Assembly: GCF_003944765.1 (NCBI RefSeq) | Contig: NZ_RWIU01000005.1 | Coordinates: forward strand, 186,001-250,000 | From: Hymenobacter perfusus | Lineage (GTDB): Bacteria > Bacteroidota > Bacteroidia > Cytophagales > Hymenobacteraceae | Direction of reading: 5' to 3' | Length of the DNA: 64,000 nt | Part shown: positions 14,084 through 22,495 of the stretch, one piece after another | Layout of the letters: each line of letters opens with the position of its first letter | How positions within the stretch are numbered: position 1 is the stretch's first letter | Position numbers and translations under genes: made by a program | The notes under the pieces: generated by a model | Told to the model about the DNA's origin: nothing | The model's database searches: none | What the model saw: the letters and a program-made list of their open reading frames with translations, nothing else

Positions 14084-16153
14084 TTGCTGTTATCTGCTTC
14101 TCCCTGGTTTATTGCGCTATGCCTGCTGGTGGGGCTGGGCTACGCGGCCCTGCTGTACTCGGCCAAAGCTCCGTGGAGCCGAAGCGTGAACTACGCGCTG
14201 GCGGCCGTGCGCTTCGCGGTGGTGAGCTTCCTGTGCTTTCTGCTCCTGTCGCCCTTCCTCAAAACCACCACCACCACCACCCGCAAGCCCACCATCGTGC
14301 TGGCCGTGGATAACTCGCAGTCGGTGGGGCTGTTTACGCCGCCGGCGGTACTCAGCCAGGCTACCCAGGGCCTCACGAAGCTGACCGAAACCCTGCGCGG
14401 CCAGGGCTTCGAGGTGGAAACCCGCGCCCTCACCATCGGACCCGCCCCTCGGCCCGACTCGGTGCAGTTCCGAGCCGCGGCCACCGACCTCGACGGGCTG
14501 CTGGCCGGCATCGGGGAAGGCTACGAAGGCCGCAACCTGGCGGGCGTGGTGCTGCTCTCCGACGGGCTGGTAAACCAGGGCCGCGCCCCGCAGTTCACCG
14601 ATTACCGCTTCCCGCTCTACACCGTGGGCGTGGGCGACACCATCCCGAAGAAGGACGTGAGCCTGCCGACCCTGGCCTATAACCGCGTGGCCTTTAGCGG
14701 CAACCAGTTTCCGCTGGAAGCGGAAATCGGCTACGACGGCTACGCGGGCAGTACGGCCACGGTGCAGGTGCGCGAAAACGACCGGGTGCTGCAAACCCGG
14801 CAGGTACGCTTGCCGGCCGGCCAGCGCCGGGTGAAAACCACCTTTCTGCTCACGGCCCCGGCCCCCGGCAAGCGGCGCTACGAAGTAACCGTGGATAAGC
14901 TCCCGGGCGAGTTTACCCTGCTCAACAACCGCAAATTCGCCTACCTCGACGTGGTGAAGGGGAAGCTGCGGGTGCTGCTGGCCGGCGCGGCCCCGCACCC
15001 CGACCTGAAGGCCCTGCGCGCCGCCATCCTGCAGAACGGCAACTTCGACCTCACCACCTACCTGCCCGGCATCAGTCCGCTGAAAAACCAGGATTTCGAC
15101 GTGGCCATTCTGCACCAGCTGCCGGCCGTGGGCGGCGTGGGGGCCGAGGTACTGGCCCAGGTGCAGGCCCGCCGCGCGCCGGTGCTGTACGTGCTGGGCG
15201 CGCAAACCAACTTCGGGGCCTACAACGCCCTCGGCACCGGCCTCACCGTCACGCCCCGGGGCAGCCAGACCGACGACGTGACGCCCTTGCCTAACCCCGC
15301 CTTCACCCGGTTTTCGTTTGAGGAAGATGCGCTGCGGCGGTTTCTGGCCTATCCGCCCGCGCCGGTGCCTTTTGGGGAGGCGCGCCTGAACGGCGGGGCC
15401 GAAGCCGCACTGTGGCAGCAGGTGGGCCGGGTGAAAACCCAGAAGCCGCTGCTGGTATTCGGGGGCACGCCCGCCCGGCGGCAGGCCACGCTGCTCACCG
15501 AAGGCAGCTGGCAGTGGCGCCTCCAGGAAGCCGTGGAGCACGACGACCGGCCCGAAGCCTACGACCGGCTGGTGCTCCGGACGCTGCAGCTGCTCACCCA
15601 GAACGCCAACCGCAAGCGCCTCGACGTGTATCCGACCCAGGACGTCTTCAATGCCCAAGACGACATAACCTTCGGGGCCGAAACCTACAACGCCATTTTC
15701 GAGCGGATCTACGGCCAGCCAATCACCCTCACGCTCACCGACCAGCAGCAGAAGACCCGCACTTTCACCTACTCTACCACCGAGGACGGCGCGCCGCTGC
15801 ATCTGGGGCCGCTGCCGGCCGGCCTCTACCGCTACGTGGCCCGCGCCACCCTGGCCGGCCAGCCCCAGCAGGACCAGGGCGAAGTGCTGGTGCAGGAGCT
15901 GCAGCTGGAAGCCACCCAGTCGCGCGCCGACCACAACCTGCTATTCCAGTTGGCCCGCCGCAGTGGGCAGCGGCTGTATTTCCCGCAGCAGCTGGAGCAG
16001 CTGGGCCGGGATATTCAGCGGGCCAATTACAAGCCCATCATCTACGAGCAGGAAGACCTGAAAGACCTGATCAACCTGAAATGGCTGTTTTTTCTGCTTG
16101 TGGGGCTGATGACGGTGGAATGGGCCACCCGCAAGTACTCCGGCGGCGTGTAG
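14084..16153 (+). CDS. Membrane protein with VWA-like domain
   Basis: This 689-residue protein has two N-terminal membrane spans (about 8-27 and 38-58). A von Willebrand A-like domain follows, starting with VLAVDNSQSVGLF, which resembles a MIDAS DxSxS motif. VVLLSDGLVNQGRAP lies further on. A beta-rich middle and a final membrane helix (LKWLFFLLVGLMTVEWATRK) complete the protein. Similar Bacteroidota proteins lie near BatA/BatB-type or aerotolerance genes, but their function is unproven. The start is inferred as a TTG codon at 14084, because no ATG precedes the first membrane span in frame. Confidence 0.75.
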   Translation: MLLSASPWFIALCLLVGLGYAALLYSAKAPWSRSVNYALAAVRFAVVSFLCFLLLSPFLKTTTTTTRKPTIVLAVDNSQSVGLFTPPAVLSQATQGLTKLTETLRGQGFEVETRALTIGPAPRPDSVQFRAAATDLDGLLAGIGEGYEGRNLAGVVLLSDGLVNQGRAPQFTDYRFPLYTVGVGDTIPKKDVSLPTLAYNRVAFSGNQFPLEAEIGYDGYAGSTATVQVRENDRVLQTRQVRLPAGQRRVKTTFLLTAPAPGKRRYEVTVDKLPGEFTLLNNRKFAYLDVVKGKLRVLLAGAAPHPDLKALRAAILQNGNFDLTTYLPGISPLKNQDFDVAILHQLPAVGGVGAEVLAQVQARRAPVLYVLGAQTNFGAYNALGTGLTVTPRGSQTDDVTPLPNPAFTRFSFEEDALRRFLAYPPAPVPFGEARLNGGAEAALWQQVGRVKTQKPLLVFGGTPARRQATLLTEGSWQWRLQEAVEHDDRPEAYDRLVLRTLQLLTQNANRKRLDVYPTQDVFNAQDDITFGAETYNAIFERIYGQPITLTLTDQQQKTRTFTYSTTEDGAPLHLGPLPAGLYRYVARATLAGQPQQDQGEVLVQELQLEATQSRADHNLLFQLARRSGQRLYFPQQLEQLGRDIQRANYKPIIYEQEDLKDLINLKWLFFLLVGLMTVEWATRKYSGGV

Positions 16154-16171
16154 GTGCAAAACCGAATAGCA

Positions 16172-16348
16172 GAACGTCATTCCGAGTGCAGCGAGGAATC
16201 TCGCGTGCTGATGTTGCCAAGCATAACAGAGACTGAAAAAGAACGTCATGCTGAGCTTGTCGAAGTATCTCTACCGCTTCGTTGGATTACTACTGCAACG
16301 GACCAGTAGAGATGCTTCAACTTCGCCTCCGGCTTCGCTCAGTATGAC
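16172..16348. repeat. Two adjacent GTCATnCyGAG palindromic elements
   Basis: A single arm GTCATTCCGAGTG...GAGGAATCTCGCGTGCTGA lies at 16176-16212. A complete pair follows, with the left arm at 16245-16275 starting GTCATGCTGAGCTTGTCGAA and the inverted right arm at 16306-16348. The right arm has an extra GC-rich piece. The first arm resembles those around the GIY-YIG gene at 20547-20988; the second pair resembles 11383-11485. Confidence 0.75.
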
Positions 16349-16409
16349 ATATACCTTACTCTGCATCTACTTGGCTCCTCACCAAACTCGTGCAGCGTGA
16401 TTGCCAGCG

Positions 16410-16417
16410 TACTTTTG
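16410..16417 (+). promoter_or_regulatory. Candidate -7 element for the small lipoprotein gene
   Basis: TACTTTTG matches TAnnTTTG and lies 51 nt before the ATG at 16469. Confidence 0.4.
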
Positions 16418-16468
16418 CCGCTCCCCGAGCGGCTTTAACAACCCGATTTTAGCTTGCTTTTACTTCCT

Positions 16469-16870
16469 ATGAAGCGTTTATCCTTCCCCCTTCTTTCTGC
16501 CACGCTGCTGCTGCTGGGCTGCGCCAAATCACCGGAGAAGCTGCGGGAGCTAGCCGTGCAGGACTTCGTGCGCAACCGGGTGTCCGACCCCAAAAACTAC
16601 TTCCCCGGCAAGTTCCGCTATCAGCCCTACACCCGCCGCGACTCACTGCTGTACCTGGCCCAGCTGGCCCGCATCAATGGGCAGCCCGCGCCGCCCGCCC
16701 CCACACCCGCCGATTCGGTGCGCATCGGTACGCTGGTGTATCACGATTACCGGGACGAAATGCGCAACGGCGTGAAGGTGGTGGACAGTGGCGAATACGT
16801 GGTGCGCCCCAATGGCGTAGTGCGTCTGCTCATTGCCGAGAGTATTCGGCTGAAACGGCTGCCAAAGTAA
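16469..16870 (+). CDS. Small lipoprotein of unknown function
   Basis: This 133-residue protein has a signal peptide ending in the lipobox LLLGC (Cys18), so it should be lipidated and exported. The mature part is hydrophilic, with YRDEMRNGVKVVDSGEYVV. I recognise no domain. The ATG at 16469 directly precedes the signal peptide; an in-frame start five codons earlier is less likely. The gene is followed closely by rluE, which has its own promoter-like motif. Confidence 0.7.
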   Translation: MKRLSFPLLSATLLLLGCAKSPEKLRELAVQDFVRNRVSDPKNYFPGKFRYQPYTRRDSLLYLAQLARINGQPAPPAPTPADSVRIGTLVYHDYRDEMRNGVKVVDSGEYVVRPNGVVRLLIAESIRLKRLPK

Positions 16871-16873
16871 GCG

Positions 16874-16881
16874 TACCTTTG
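16874..16881 (+). promoter_or_regulatory. Candidate -7 element for rluE
   Basis: TACCTTTG matches TAnnTTTG and lies 40 nt before the rluE start. Confidence 0.45.
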
Positions 16882-16921
16882 CCGTCTACTTTTTTGCTGG
16901 GCGGCAACGCTCACGATTCGC

Positions 16922-17866
16922 ATGCGCTACGTTCTGCTCAACAAACCCTACGAAGTTCTCACCCAGTTTACCGACGAAACCGGCCGGCAAACCCTTAAGG
17001 ATTTCGTGGATGTCCCCAACATCTACCCCGTCGGCCGCCTCGATTACGACTCCGAAGGCTTGGTGCTGCTCACCGATGACAAGCAGCTCCAGCACCGCCT
17101 CTCCGAGCCCCGCTTCAAGGTGCCGAAAACCTATTGGGCGCAGGTAGAAGGCGTGCCCACCGAGGAGGCCCTGGAAAACCTGCGGCGCGGCGTGGACCTA
17201 AAAACCGGCTTCACCAGTCCGGCCGAGGTAACCCTGCTGCCCGACGCGCCCCAGCTCTGGGAGCGGAGCAAGCCGGTGCGTTTCCGGGCCGCCATTCCCA
17301 CCAGCTGGGTCCAGATCCGGATTTCGCAGGGTATGAATCGGCAGGTGCGCAAGATGACGGCCGCCGTGGGCTTCCCTACCCTGCGCCTGGTGCGCGTGCA
17401 GCTGGCCGACCTGCAAGTGGCCGACCTCCAGCCCGGCCAGTGGCGCGAGCTGACGGAAAAGGAAGTAGCCGCCCTCACCGAGGACATGGCCGCCCAGACG
17501 GCCGCCGCCGGCACGTATAAAACACCCAACAAAGGCTCCGAATACTGGCCCGGCGGCATCCGGCCGGCCAACGCCAAGCCAGCTCCCACGGGCGGCTACA
17601 ACCGCAGCAACTCCGCCAAACCCACTGCCGAAAGCACCAAGCGCGCGGCCGGCAGCCGGGGTGCGGGCCGCGCGGCGGGTCCGGGCTCCTTCACGCCCAA
17701 ACCGGCCGGTGGCAAAAGCAGCGGCCGGCCCGCAGCAGCGGGTGGTGCGGGCCGCAAGCCCGGAGCCAAACCGGCTGGCCGGGGCCCCGCCGCGCCGGGT
17801 GGCCGCCCAAGCAGCCCCGGCCGCAAACCCGGCCCCTCGGGTGGCAAACGCCCCGGGCGCGGCTAA
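16922..17866 (+). CDS. rluE: 23S rRNA pseudouridine synthase RluE-type with long basic tail
   Basis: This RsuA/RluB/E/F-family enzyme isomerises a uridine in 23S rRNA. It lacks an S4 domain, as RluE does. Conserved blocks are LLNKPYEVLTQF, the catalytic VGRLDYDSEGL (Asp in RLD) and GMNRQVRKMTAAVGFPTLRL. The catalytic part ends near residue 200. A Gly/Ala/Pro/Lys/Arg-rich low-complexity tail of roughly 110 residues follows, ending GPSGGKRPGRG. The tail is absent from the enteric enzyme and may bind RNA. The stop codon overlaps the start of the next gene by one base (TAATG), suggesting translational coupling. Confidence 0.88.
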   Translation: MRYVLLNKPYEVLTQFTDETGRQTLKDFVDVPNIYPVGRLDYDSEGLVLLTDDKQLQHRLSEPRFKVPKTYWAQVEGVPTEEALENLRRGVDLKTGFTSPAEVTLLPDAPQLWERSKPVRFRAAIPTSWVQIRISQGMNRQVRKMTAAVGFPTLRLVRVQLADLQVADLQPGQWRELTEKEVAALTEDMAAQTAAAGTYKTPNKGSEYWPGGIRPANAKPAPTGGYNRSNSAKPTAESTKRAAGSRGAGRAAGPGSFTPKPAGGKSSGRPAAAGGAGRKPGAKPAGRGPAAPGGRPSSPGRKPGPSGGKRPGRG

Positions 17867-18828
17867 TGCGCAGCCAACAAGTTTTACGCTACGGCCGCCG
17901 CACCCTCGTGCTGGCGGCCGTGGTGTTTGCGGGCCTAAACGTGGTAGCTGCCTTCCATGCCTGGCGCTTCACGCACTTTACCACGGAAGCCGGGACGCAT
18001 ACCGAGAATCCCGAGCAGCTTACGCCGCTGCAGAAGCTGGGAGTGCTGCTCACCGGCATCCGCAACCCCAAGCCCGTCAACCGGCAGCGGCCCGCGTTTC
18101 CGTATGCCACGCTGCATCTGAACAGCCCCAACGGCCGGCTGGAATGTTGGTACGGCCCGGTAGCGCACCCGCGCGGCACGGTGGCGTTGTTTCACGGCTA
18201 TACCAGCTCCAAAAGCAAGCTTCTGACCGAGGCCGCCTACTTCCGCCGCCTCGGCTACAGCGTGCTGCTCACGGACTTTGCCGGCAACGGCGGCTCCTCG
18301 GGCAACGTGTGTACCGTGGGCCACCACGAAGCCGCTGACGTAGCCACCGTGGTGCGCTGGCTGCAGCGCCGGGGCGGGCCGGTGTTCGTATACGCCAACT
18401 CCATGGGGGCCGTGGCCACGTTGCGGGCCGAGGCCGAGTTAGGCGTGCACCCCACGGCCAACGTACTGGAGTGCCCCTACGGCTCTATGCTCGAAACTGC
18501 GCAAAGCCGCTTCCGCTCCATGCACGTCCCATCCTTCCCGATGGCTAACCTACTGGTATTCTGGGGCGGGGTGGAAAACAACTTCTGGGCCTTCAACCTC
18601 AACGCCACCCGGTACGCTGCCCGCGTCACCACCCCTACTCTCCTGCTCTGGGGCACCGCCGACCCACGCGTAACCCGCCCGGAAACCGACGCCATTTTTG
18701 CGGCACTGGCTGGCCCCAAGCAGCGTCAGGATTTTGCCGGCTCCGGCCACGAGCCGTACTGGCGACGGCACAGAGCCTTGTGGGAACAAACCATCCGAAA
18801 TTTTCTACCGCGCACCACCAACCTGTAA
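17866..18828 (+). CDS. Alpha/beta hydrolase
   Basis: This 320-residue serine hydrolase has an N-terminal hydrophobic segment (about 13-32), so it is probably membrane anchored or exported. The fold is shown by the oxyanion region ALFHGYTSSKSK. The catalytic triad appears as Ser179 in YANSMGAV, Asp266 in WGTADPR and His295 in GSGHEP. The substrate is unknown; similar proteins act on esters or lipids. It begins within the rluE stop codon, so the two genes are probably one transcript. Two short hairpins follow the gene. Confidence 0.85.
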   Translation: MRSQQVLRYGRRTLVLAAVVFAGLNVVAAFHAWRFTHFTTEAGTHTENPEQLTPLQKLGVLLTGIRNPKPVNRQRPAFPYATLHLNSPNGRLECWYGPVAHPRGTVALFHGYTSSKSKLLTEAAYFRRLGYSVLLTDFAGNGGSSGNVCTVGHHEAADVATVVRWLQRRGGPVFVYANSMGAVATLRAEAELGVHPTANVLECPYGSMLETAQSRFRSMHVPSFPMANLLVFWGGVENNFWAFNLNATRYAARVTTPTLLLWGTADPRVTRPETDAIFAALAGPKQRQDFAGSGHEPYWRRHRALWEQTIRNFLPRTTNL

Positions 18829-18872
18829 TAGCACTATTCCGCCCAGCTCCAATAGGCATTAAAGCTTGTCGA

Positions 18873-18944
18873 CCCAGCAGTTGGCGGTGCTGGGGTGCCC
18901 GAACTTGCTTGGCGCAGCGTAGTATGTTATCAAACCACTACGCT
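18873..18944. repeat. Two short hairpins in the gap before mmsA
   Basis: CCCAGCA/TGCTGGG pairs at 18873-18879 and 18888-18894. AGCGTAGT/ACTACGCT pairs at 18916-18923 and 18937-18944. One of them may end the hydrolase transcript. Short open frames across this gap show no homology or export signal and are not called. Confidence 0.4.
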
Positions 18945-19070
18945 ATGTGCAGCCTATTTTTCAGCTGCTTATAAGGTGGTATATTTCTTTTGGAAGAGTA
19001 TAAAATTCCAGTGGTCCGTAGGTTGTTCTGGAAAAACCTCTTACTTGCGGATACTTAACAATTCCGTAAC

Positions 19071-20543
19071 ATGGAGGCAAAAACTGTAAAATACCCGGTT
19101 ATCCGCAACTACGTCGCCGGTCAGTTTGTCGATACCGAAACCGCCAATACCCTATCAGTGGAAAGCCCCCTGACGGGTGAGGTGCTGGCCGAAATGTCGC
19201 TTTCTGGCGCGGCGGCCCTTGATACGGCCGTGCAGGCCGCCAAAGCGGCATTCCCCGCCTGGTCGGCCACGCCGATTAAGGAGCGGGTGCAGGTATTTTA
19301 CCGCTACAAAACCCTGCTGGAACAGCACATGGCCGAGTTGGCGGAGCTGGTGCGGCAGGAAAACGGCAAGACGCTGGATGAGGCCCGGGCGGAAGTGGAA
19401 AAAGCCATTGAGCTGACCGAATTTGCCTGCTCCCTGCCCCAACTGGTGGCGGGTGAGGTGATGGAAGTCAGCAAAGGCGTAGAATGCCGCATCGAGAAGC
19501 GGCCTTTGGGCGTGGTAGCCTCCATTGCCCCGTTCAACTTCCCCAACATGGTGCCGCACTGGACCATCCCGAACGCTCTGGTGCTGGGCAATTGCCTGAT
19601 TCTGAAACCCTCGGAGCTGGTCCCGCTCAGTGCCATGCGCATTGCGGACCTGCTGAAGGAAGCCGGCCTCCCCGACGGCGTGCTCAACGTGGTGAATGGC
19701 GACAAAGAAATCGTGGAAGCCATCTGCGACCATCCTGCTATTCAGGCCGTGTCGTTTGTGGGCTCCACGCGCATTGCCCAGGTGGTGTACCGCCGGGCCA
19801 CCGCCAACCTGAAGCGCTGCGTGGCCCTGGGCGGGGCCAAAAACCACCTGCTGGTGTTGCCCGATGCTCACGCGGATATGACGGCTTCCAACGTGGCCGC
19901 CTCCATGTCGGGGTGCGCGGGGCAGCGGTGCATGGCCGGCTCGGCTATGGTGGCCGTGGGCTCCGTGGACCACATCATTAGCAAGCTGGTGGAAGAAGCC
20001 CGCAAGATTGTGCCCGGCCAGAACCTGGGCTCCGTTATCAGCCGGCAGGCCAAGGAGCGGATTGAACGCTACATCACCGAAGCCGAGCAAGCCGGCGCCA
20101 CCGTATTGCTGGATGGCCGCAACCCCACCGTAGCGGGCCACGAAAACGGCTACTACGTGGGCCCCACCGTCATCGACCACGTGACGCCCGACATGGCCAT
20201 TGCAAGTGAGGAAGTATTCGGGCCGGTGCTGGCCATTATGCGCACCAACACGCTGGAAGAGGCCCTGGCTATTGAAAACGCCTCCAACTATGGTAACGCG
20301 GCGGCCGTGTTCACCCAGAGCGGCGGCCTGGCCCGCTACGTGATGGAAAACGCCTCGGCCGGCATGATTGGCGTGAATATCGGCGTGCCCGTACCCCGGG
20401 AGCCATTTTCCTTCGGCGGCTGGAACGAGTCGAAATTCGGGGCCTGCGACATCACCGGCAAAAGCTCCATCGAGTTCTGGACCCAGATGAAGAAAGTGAC
20501 CACCAAGTGGAACCCCGAGTCGCGCACCAACTGGATGAGTTAG
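19071..20543 (+). CDS. mmsA: CoA-acylating methylmalonate/malonate-semialdehyde dehydrogenase
   Basis: This 490-residue aldehyde dehydrogenase oxidises methylmalonate or malonate semialdehyde to propionyl- or acetyl-CoA with release of CO2. It shows the family blocks ASIAPFNFPNMVPHWTIPNA, with Asn156, and GCAGQRCMAGSAMV, with catalytic Cys287. FFGGxx-like ends are seen as PFSFGGWNESKFG. The GQRCMA context is typical of MmsA rather than general aldehyde dehydrogenases. It opens the pyrimidine degradation cluster, where its likely substrate is malonate semialdehyde from beta-alanine transamination; that is inference. The start at 19071 fits the family. Confidence 0.93.
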   Translation: MEAKTVKYPVIRNYVAGQFVDTETANTLSVESPLTGEVLAEMSLSGAAALDTAVQAAKAAFPAWSATPIKERVQVFYRYKTLLEQHMAELAELVRQENGKTLDEARAEVEKAIELTEFACSLPQLVAGEVMEVSKGVECRIEKRPLGVVASIAPFNFPNMVPHWTIPNALVLGNCLILKPSELVPLSAMRIADLLKEAGLPDGVLNVVNGDKEIVEAICDHPAIQAVSFVGSTRIAQVVYRRATANLKRCVALGGAKNHLLVLPDAHADMTASNVAASMSGCAGQRCMAGSAMVAVGSVDHIISKLVEEARKIVPGQNLGSVISRQAKERIERYITEAEQAGATVLLDGRNPTVAGHENGYYVGPTVIDHVTPDMAIASEEVFGPVLAIMRTNTLEEALAIENASNYGNAAAVFTQSGGLARYVMENASAGMIGVNIGVPVPREPFSFGGWNESKFGACDITGKSSIEFWTQMKKVTTKWNPESRTNWMS

Positions 20544-20546
20544 GAT

Positions 20547-20988
20547 GAACGTCATGCCGAGTGAAGGCGGAGCCGTAGCCGAGGCATCTCGCGTGCTGAC
20601 GTTGCCAAAGCAATTCCGCTGCATGAGCTTCTACGTTTACATCCTCACTAACACGGCCCGCACGGTGCTGTACACCGGCGTTACCAACAACTTAGAGCGC
20701 CGCCTACATGAGCATAACAAAGGATTAGGAGAAGCCGGGAAATTCACTGGCCGCTACCAGTGCAATCTGCTGGTGTATTTCAAGACTCATCCTAATGCTA
20801 CGCAAGCCATAGCCCGCGAAAAGCAAATCAAGAACTGGACGCGCAATAAGAAGGAGTATCTGATTAACTTACTCAATCCCAGCTGGGAGCAGATTGATTT
20901 ATAAACTTGGGCTGGATAGTGGTTACCCTCTACCATCAGCACGCAAGATGCCTCGGCTGCGGCTCCGCCTTCACTCGGCATGACGTTC
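20547..20988. mobile_element. GIY-YIG unit: nuclease gene between 53-bp inverted repeats
   Basis: The left arm (20547-20599) starts GAACGTCATGCCGAGTGAAG and the right arm (20936-20988) is its inverted copy. They match at 51 of 53 positions. The only gene between them is a GIY-YIG nuclease. The unit begins 4 nt after the mmsA stop and ends 14 nt before the aminotransferase start, so it interrupts an otherwise tight gene cluster. No target duplication is evident. Related arms without a gene occur at 11383-11485 and 16172-16348. Confidence 0.7.
20623..20904 (+). CDS. GIY-YIG nuclease domain protein
   Basis: This 93-residue single-domain protein belongs to the GIY-YIG superfamily, in the small YhbQ/UPF0213-like group. 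The GIY and YIG elements appear as YVYIL (4-8) and YTGVT (17-21). Conserved NNLERRLHEHN follows, then metal-binding Glu66 within AREKQIKNW and a late Asn in LINLLNPSW. Such domains cut DNA through one metal ion. The ATG at 20623 starts directly on the domain; an upstream in-frame ATG lies inside the left repeat arm. The gene is enclosed by long inverted repeats, so a role in spreading or processing these repeats is possible but unproven. Confidence 0.88.
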   Translation: MSFYVYILTNTARTVLYTGVTNNLERRLHEHNKGLGEAGKFTGRYQCNLLVYFKTHPNATQAIAREKQIKNWTRNKKEYLINLLNPSWEQIDL

Positions 20989-21002
20989 TAAATTCATAGC
21001 GA

Positions 21003-22355
21003 ATGGAAACCACCTTCGACACCGACAAAGAGCAGATTCTGCAGGATAACCTCGATTACACGCTGTTTTCGTGGTCGAAGCAGGCAGGCCTAAACCCGAT
21101 TAGCGCGGAGCGGGCCGAGGGCGTGTACCTCTGGGACCGGGACGGCAAGCGTTACATCGACTTTTCCTCGCAACTGATGAACGTGAACATCGGCCACGGC
21201 AACCAGAAGGTAACCGAGGCCGTGGCCGCCCAGATGCGGGAGCTGAGCTACGTGTATCCCGGCATGATTACTAAGGCCCGCGGCGACCTGGGCCGGCGGC
21301 TGTCTGACATTACCGCCCCCAACCTCACTAAAGCGTTTTTCACCCTGGGCGGGGCTGAGGCCATTGAAAACGCCGTTAAGCTGGCCCGCGTGTACACCGG
21401 CCGCCACAAAATAGTGAGCCTGTATCAGTCGTTTCACGGCGCTTCGTATGGGGCAATCAGTGTCGGCGGCGACCCGCGTAAGTTTGCCGTCGACTCGCAG
21501 GCTATGCCCGGCACGGTGCACGTCGAAAACCCCTACTTCTACCGTTGCCCCTGGTACAGCAGCACACCCGAGGAATGCGCCGAGCGGGCCGCCGCTGCTA
21601 TGGAGCGCATCATCGGCTACGAGAATCCGGGCAGCGTGGCGGCCGTGATTCTGGAAGGTGAGTCGGGTACGTCGGGCTGCATTAAGTACCCGCCCGGCTA
21701 CTGGCAGCGGGTACGCGAAATCTGCGACAGGCACGGCATTCTGCTCATTGCCGATGAGGTAATGTCGGGTTTCGGGCGCACCGGCAAGTGGTTCGGCTCC
21801 GACCACCACGGCGTGAAAGTAGATTTGATGTGCATGGCCAAGGGCATCACGGCGGGCTACCTGCCGCTGGGTGCGGTGATGGTGGATGAGCAGATTGCCC
21901 ATTACTTCGATGAGCGACCGTTGCCGCTGGGCCTCACCTACTCGGCCCACCCCGTATCCTGCGCCGCCGCCGTGGCCGTGCTCGACATCTACGAGGAGGA
22001 AAACATGCTCGAAAACGTGCAGAACCTGGGCCACTACCTCGACGCCCGCATCTGCGACCTGATGGGGGAACACCCCAGCATCGGCGAATGGCGCAATACA
22101 GGCCTGTTTGGTTGCCTGGAACTGGTGAAAAACCGGGCAACCAAGGAGCCGATGGCCCCCTGGAACGCCGCGCCTGCGCAAATGGACGTGATGAACCAAG
22201 TGGCGGCCAAAATCCGGGAGTTGGGCATGTACACCTTCGTGCGCTGGAACTACATATTCATTGCCCCGCCTCTCAACATCACCCGCGACGAGCTGGACGA
22301 GGGCCTAGCCATTATTTCGGAGGCGTTGCGCATTGCTGACGCCCATACACACTAG
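21003..22355 (+). CDS. Class III PLP aminotransferase, probable beta-alanine transaminase
   Basis: This 450-residue fold-type I aminotransferase likely moves the amino group of beta-alanine to pyruvate or 2-oxoglutarate, giving malonate semialdehyde. The substrate is inferred from its neighbours. Class III features are FFTLGGAEAIENAVKLAR, the HGAS motif, ILLIADEVMSGFGRTG with Asp251 and Glu252, and the PLP-binding Lys280 in MAKGITAGYLPLG. The conserved GLTYSAHPVSCAAA follows. The family often carries omega-amino-acid:pyruvate activity. It is the second enzyme of the cluster, downstream of the inserted GIY-YIG unit. Confidence 0.9.
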   Translation: METTFDTDKEQILQDNLDYTLFSWSKQAGLNPISAERAEGVYLWDRDGKRYIDFSSQLMNVNIGHGNQKVTEAVAAQMRELSYVYPGMITKARGDLGRRLSDITAPNLTKAFFTLGGAEAIENAVKLARVYTGRHKIVSLYQSFHGASYGAISVGGDPRKFAVDSQAMPGTVHVENPYFYRCPWYSSTPEECAERAAAAMERIIGYENPGSVAAVILEGESGTSGCIKYPPGYWQRVREICDRHGILLIADEVMSGFGRTGKWFGSDHHGVKVDLMCMAKGITAGYLPLGAVMVDEQIAHYFDERPLPLGLTYSAHPVSCAAAVAVLDIYEEENMLENVQNLGHYLDARICDLMGEHPSIGEWRNTGLFGCLELVKNRATKEPMAPWNAAPAQMDVMNQVAAKIRELGMYTFVRWNYIFIAPPLNITRDELDEGLAIISEALRIADAHTH

Positions 22356-22454
22356 GCTTCGCACCTATTTCCTGCTTGGTTTTTCGGCTCATTATTTAAA
22401 TGAGTTCAGCTAGCCCTTTTGCTTTTGCGGCGCGGGTTTTCATCCCGCAATTCG

Positions 22455-22462
22455 TATCTTTT
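22455..22462 (+). promoter_or_regulatory. Candidate -7 element for dihydropyrimidinase
   Basis: TATCTTTT matches TAnnTTTG at all but the last base. It lies 33 nt before the ATG at 22496. Confidence 0.3.
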
Positions 22463-22495
22463 CCTTTTACAATTCGCTCATAATCACCTTATTTG

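Noticed and set aside
14117..15934. A 605-residue minus-strand frame opposite the VWA-like gene
   Set aside because: No domain or signal is visible. The plus-strand protein has membrane segments and a MIDAS-like motif, so the minus frame is a shadow.
17590..17866. Frameshift or misassembly at the end of rluE
   Set aside because: The tail is low-complexity but stays in one frame, uses GC-rich codons like the rest of the gene and ends in a clean TAATG overlap with the next gene.
18780..19089. Short plus-strand frames before mmsA
   Set aside because: They cross hairpins, lack homology or export signals and show no credible start. I treat the region as non-coding.
20541..21002. Target-site duplication flanking the GIY-YIG unit
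   Set aside because: The bases outside the two arms (TAGGAT on the left, TAAATT on the right) do not form a convincing direct repeat, so classical transposition is not claimed.
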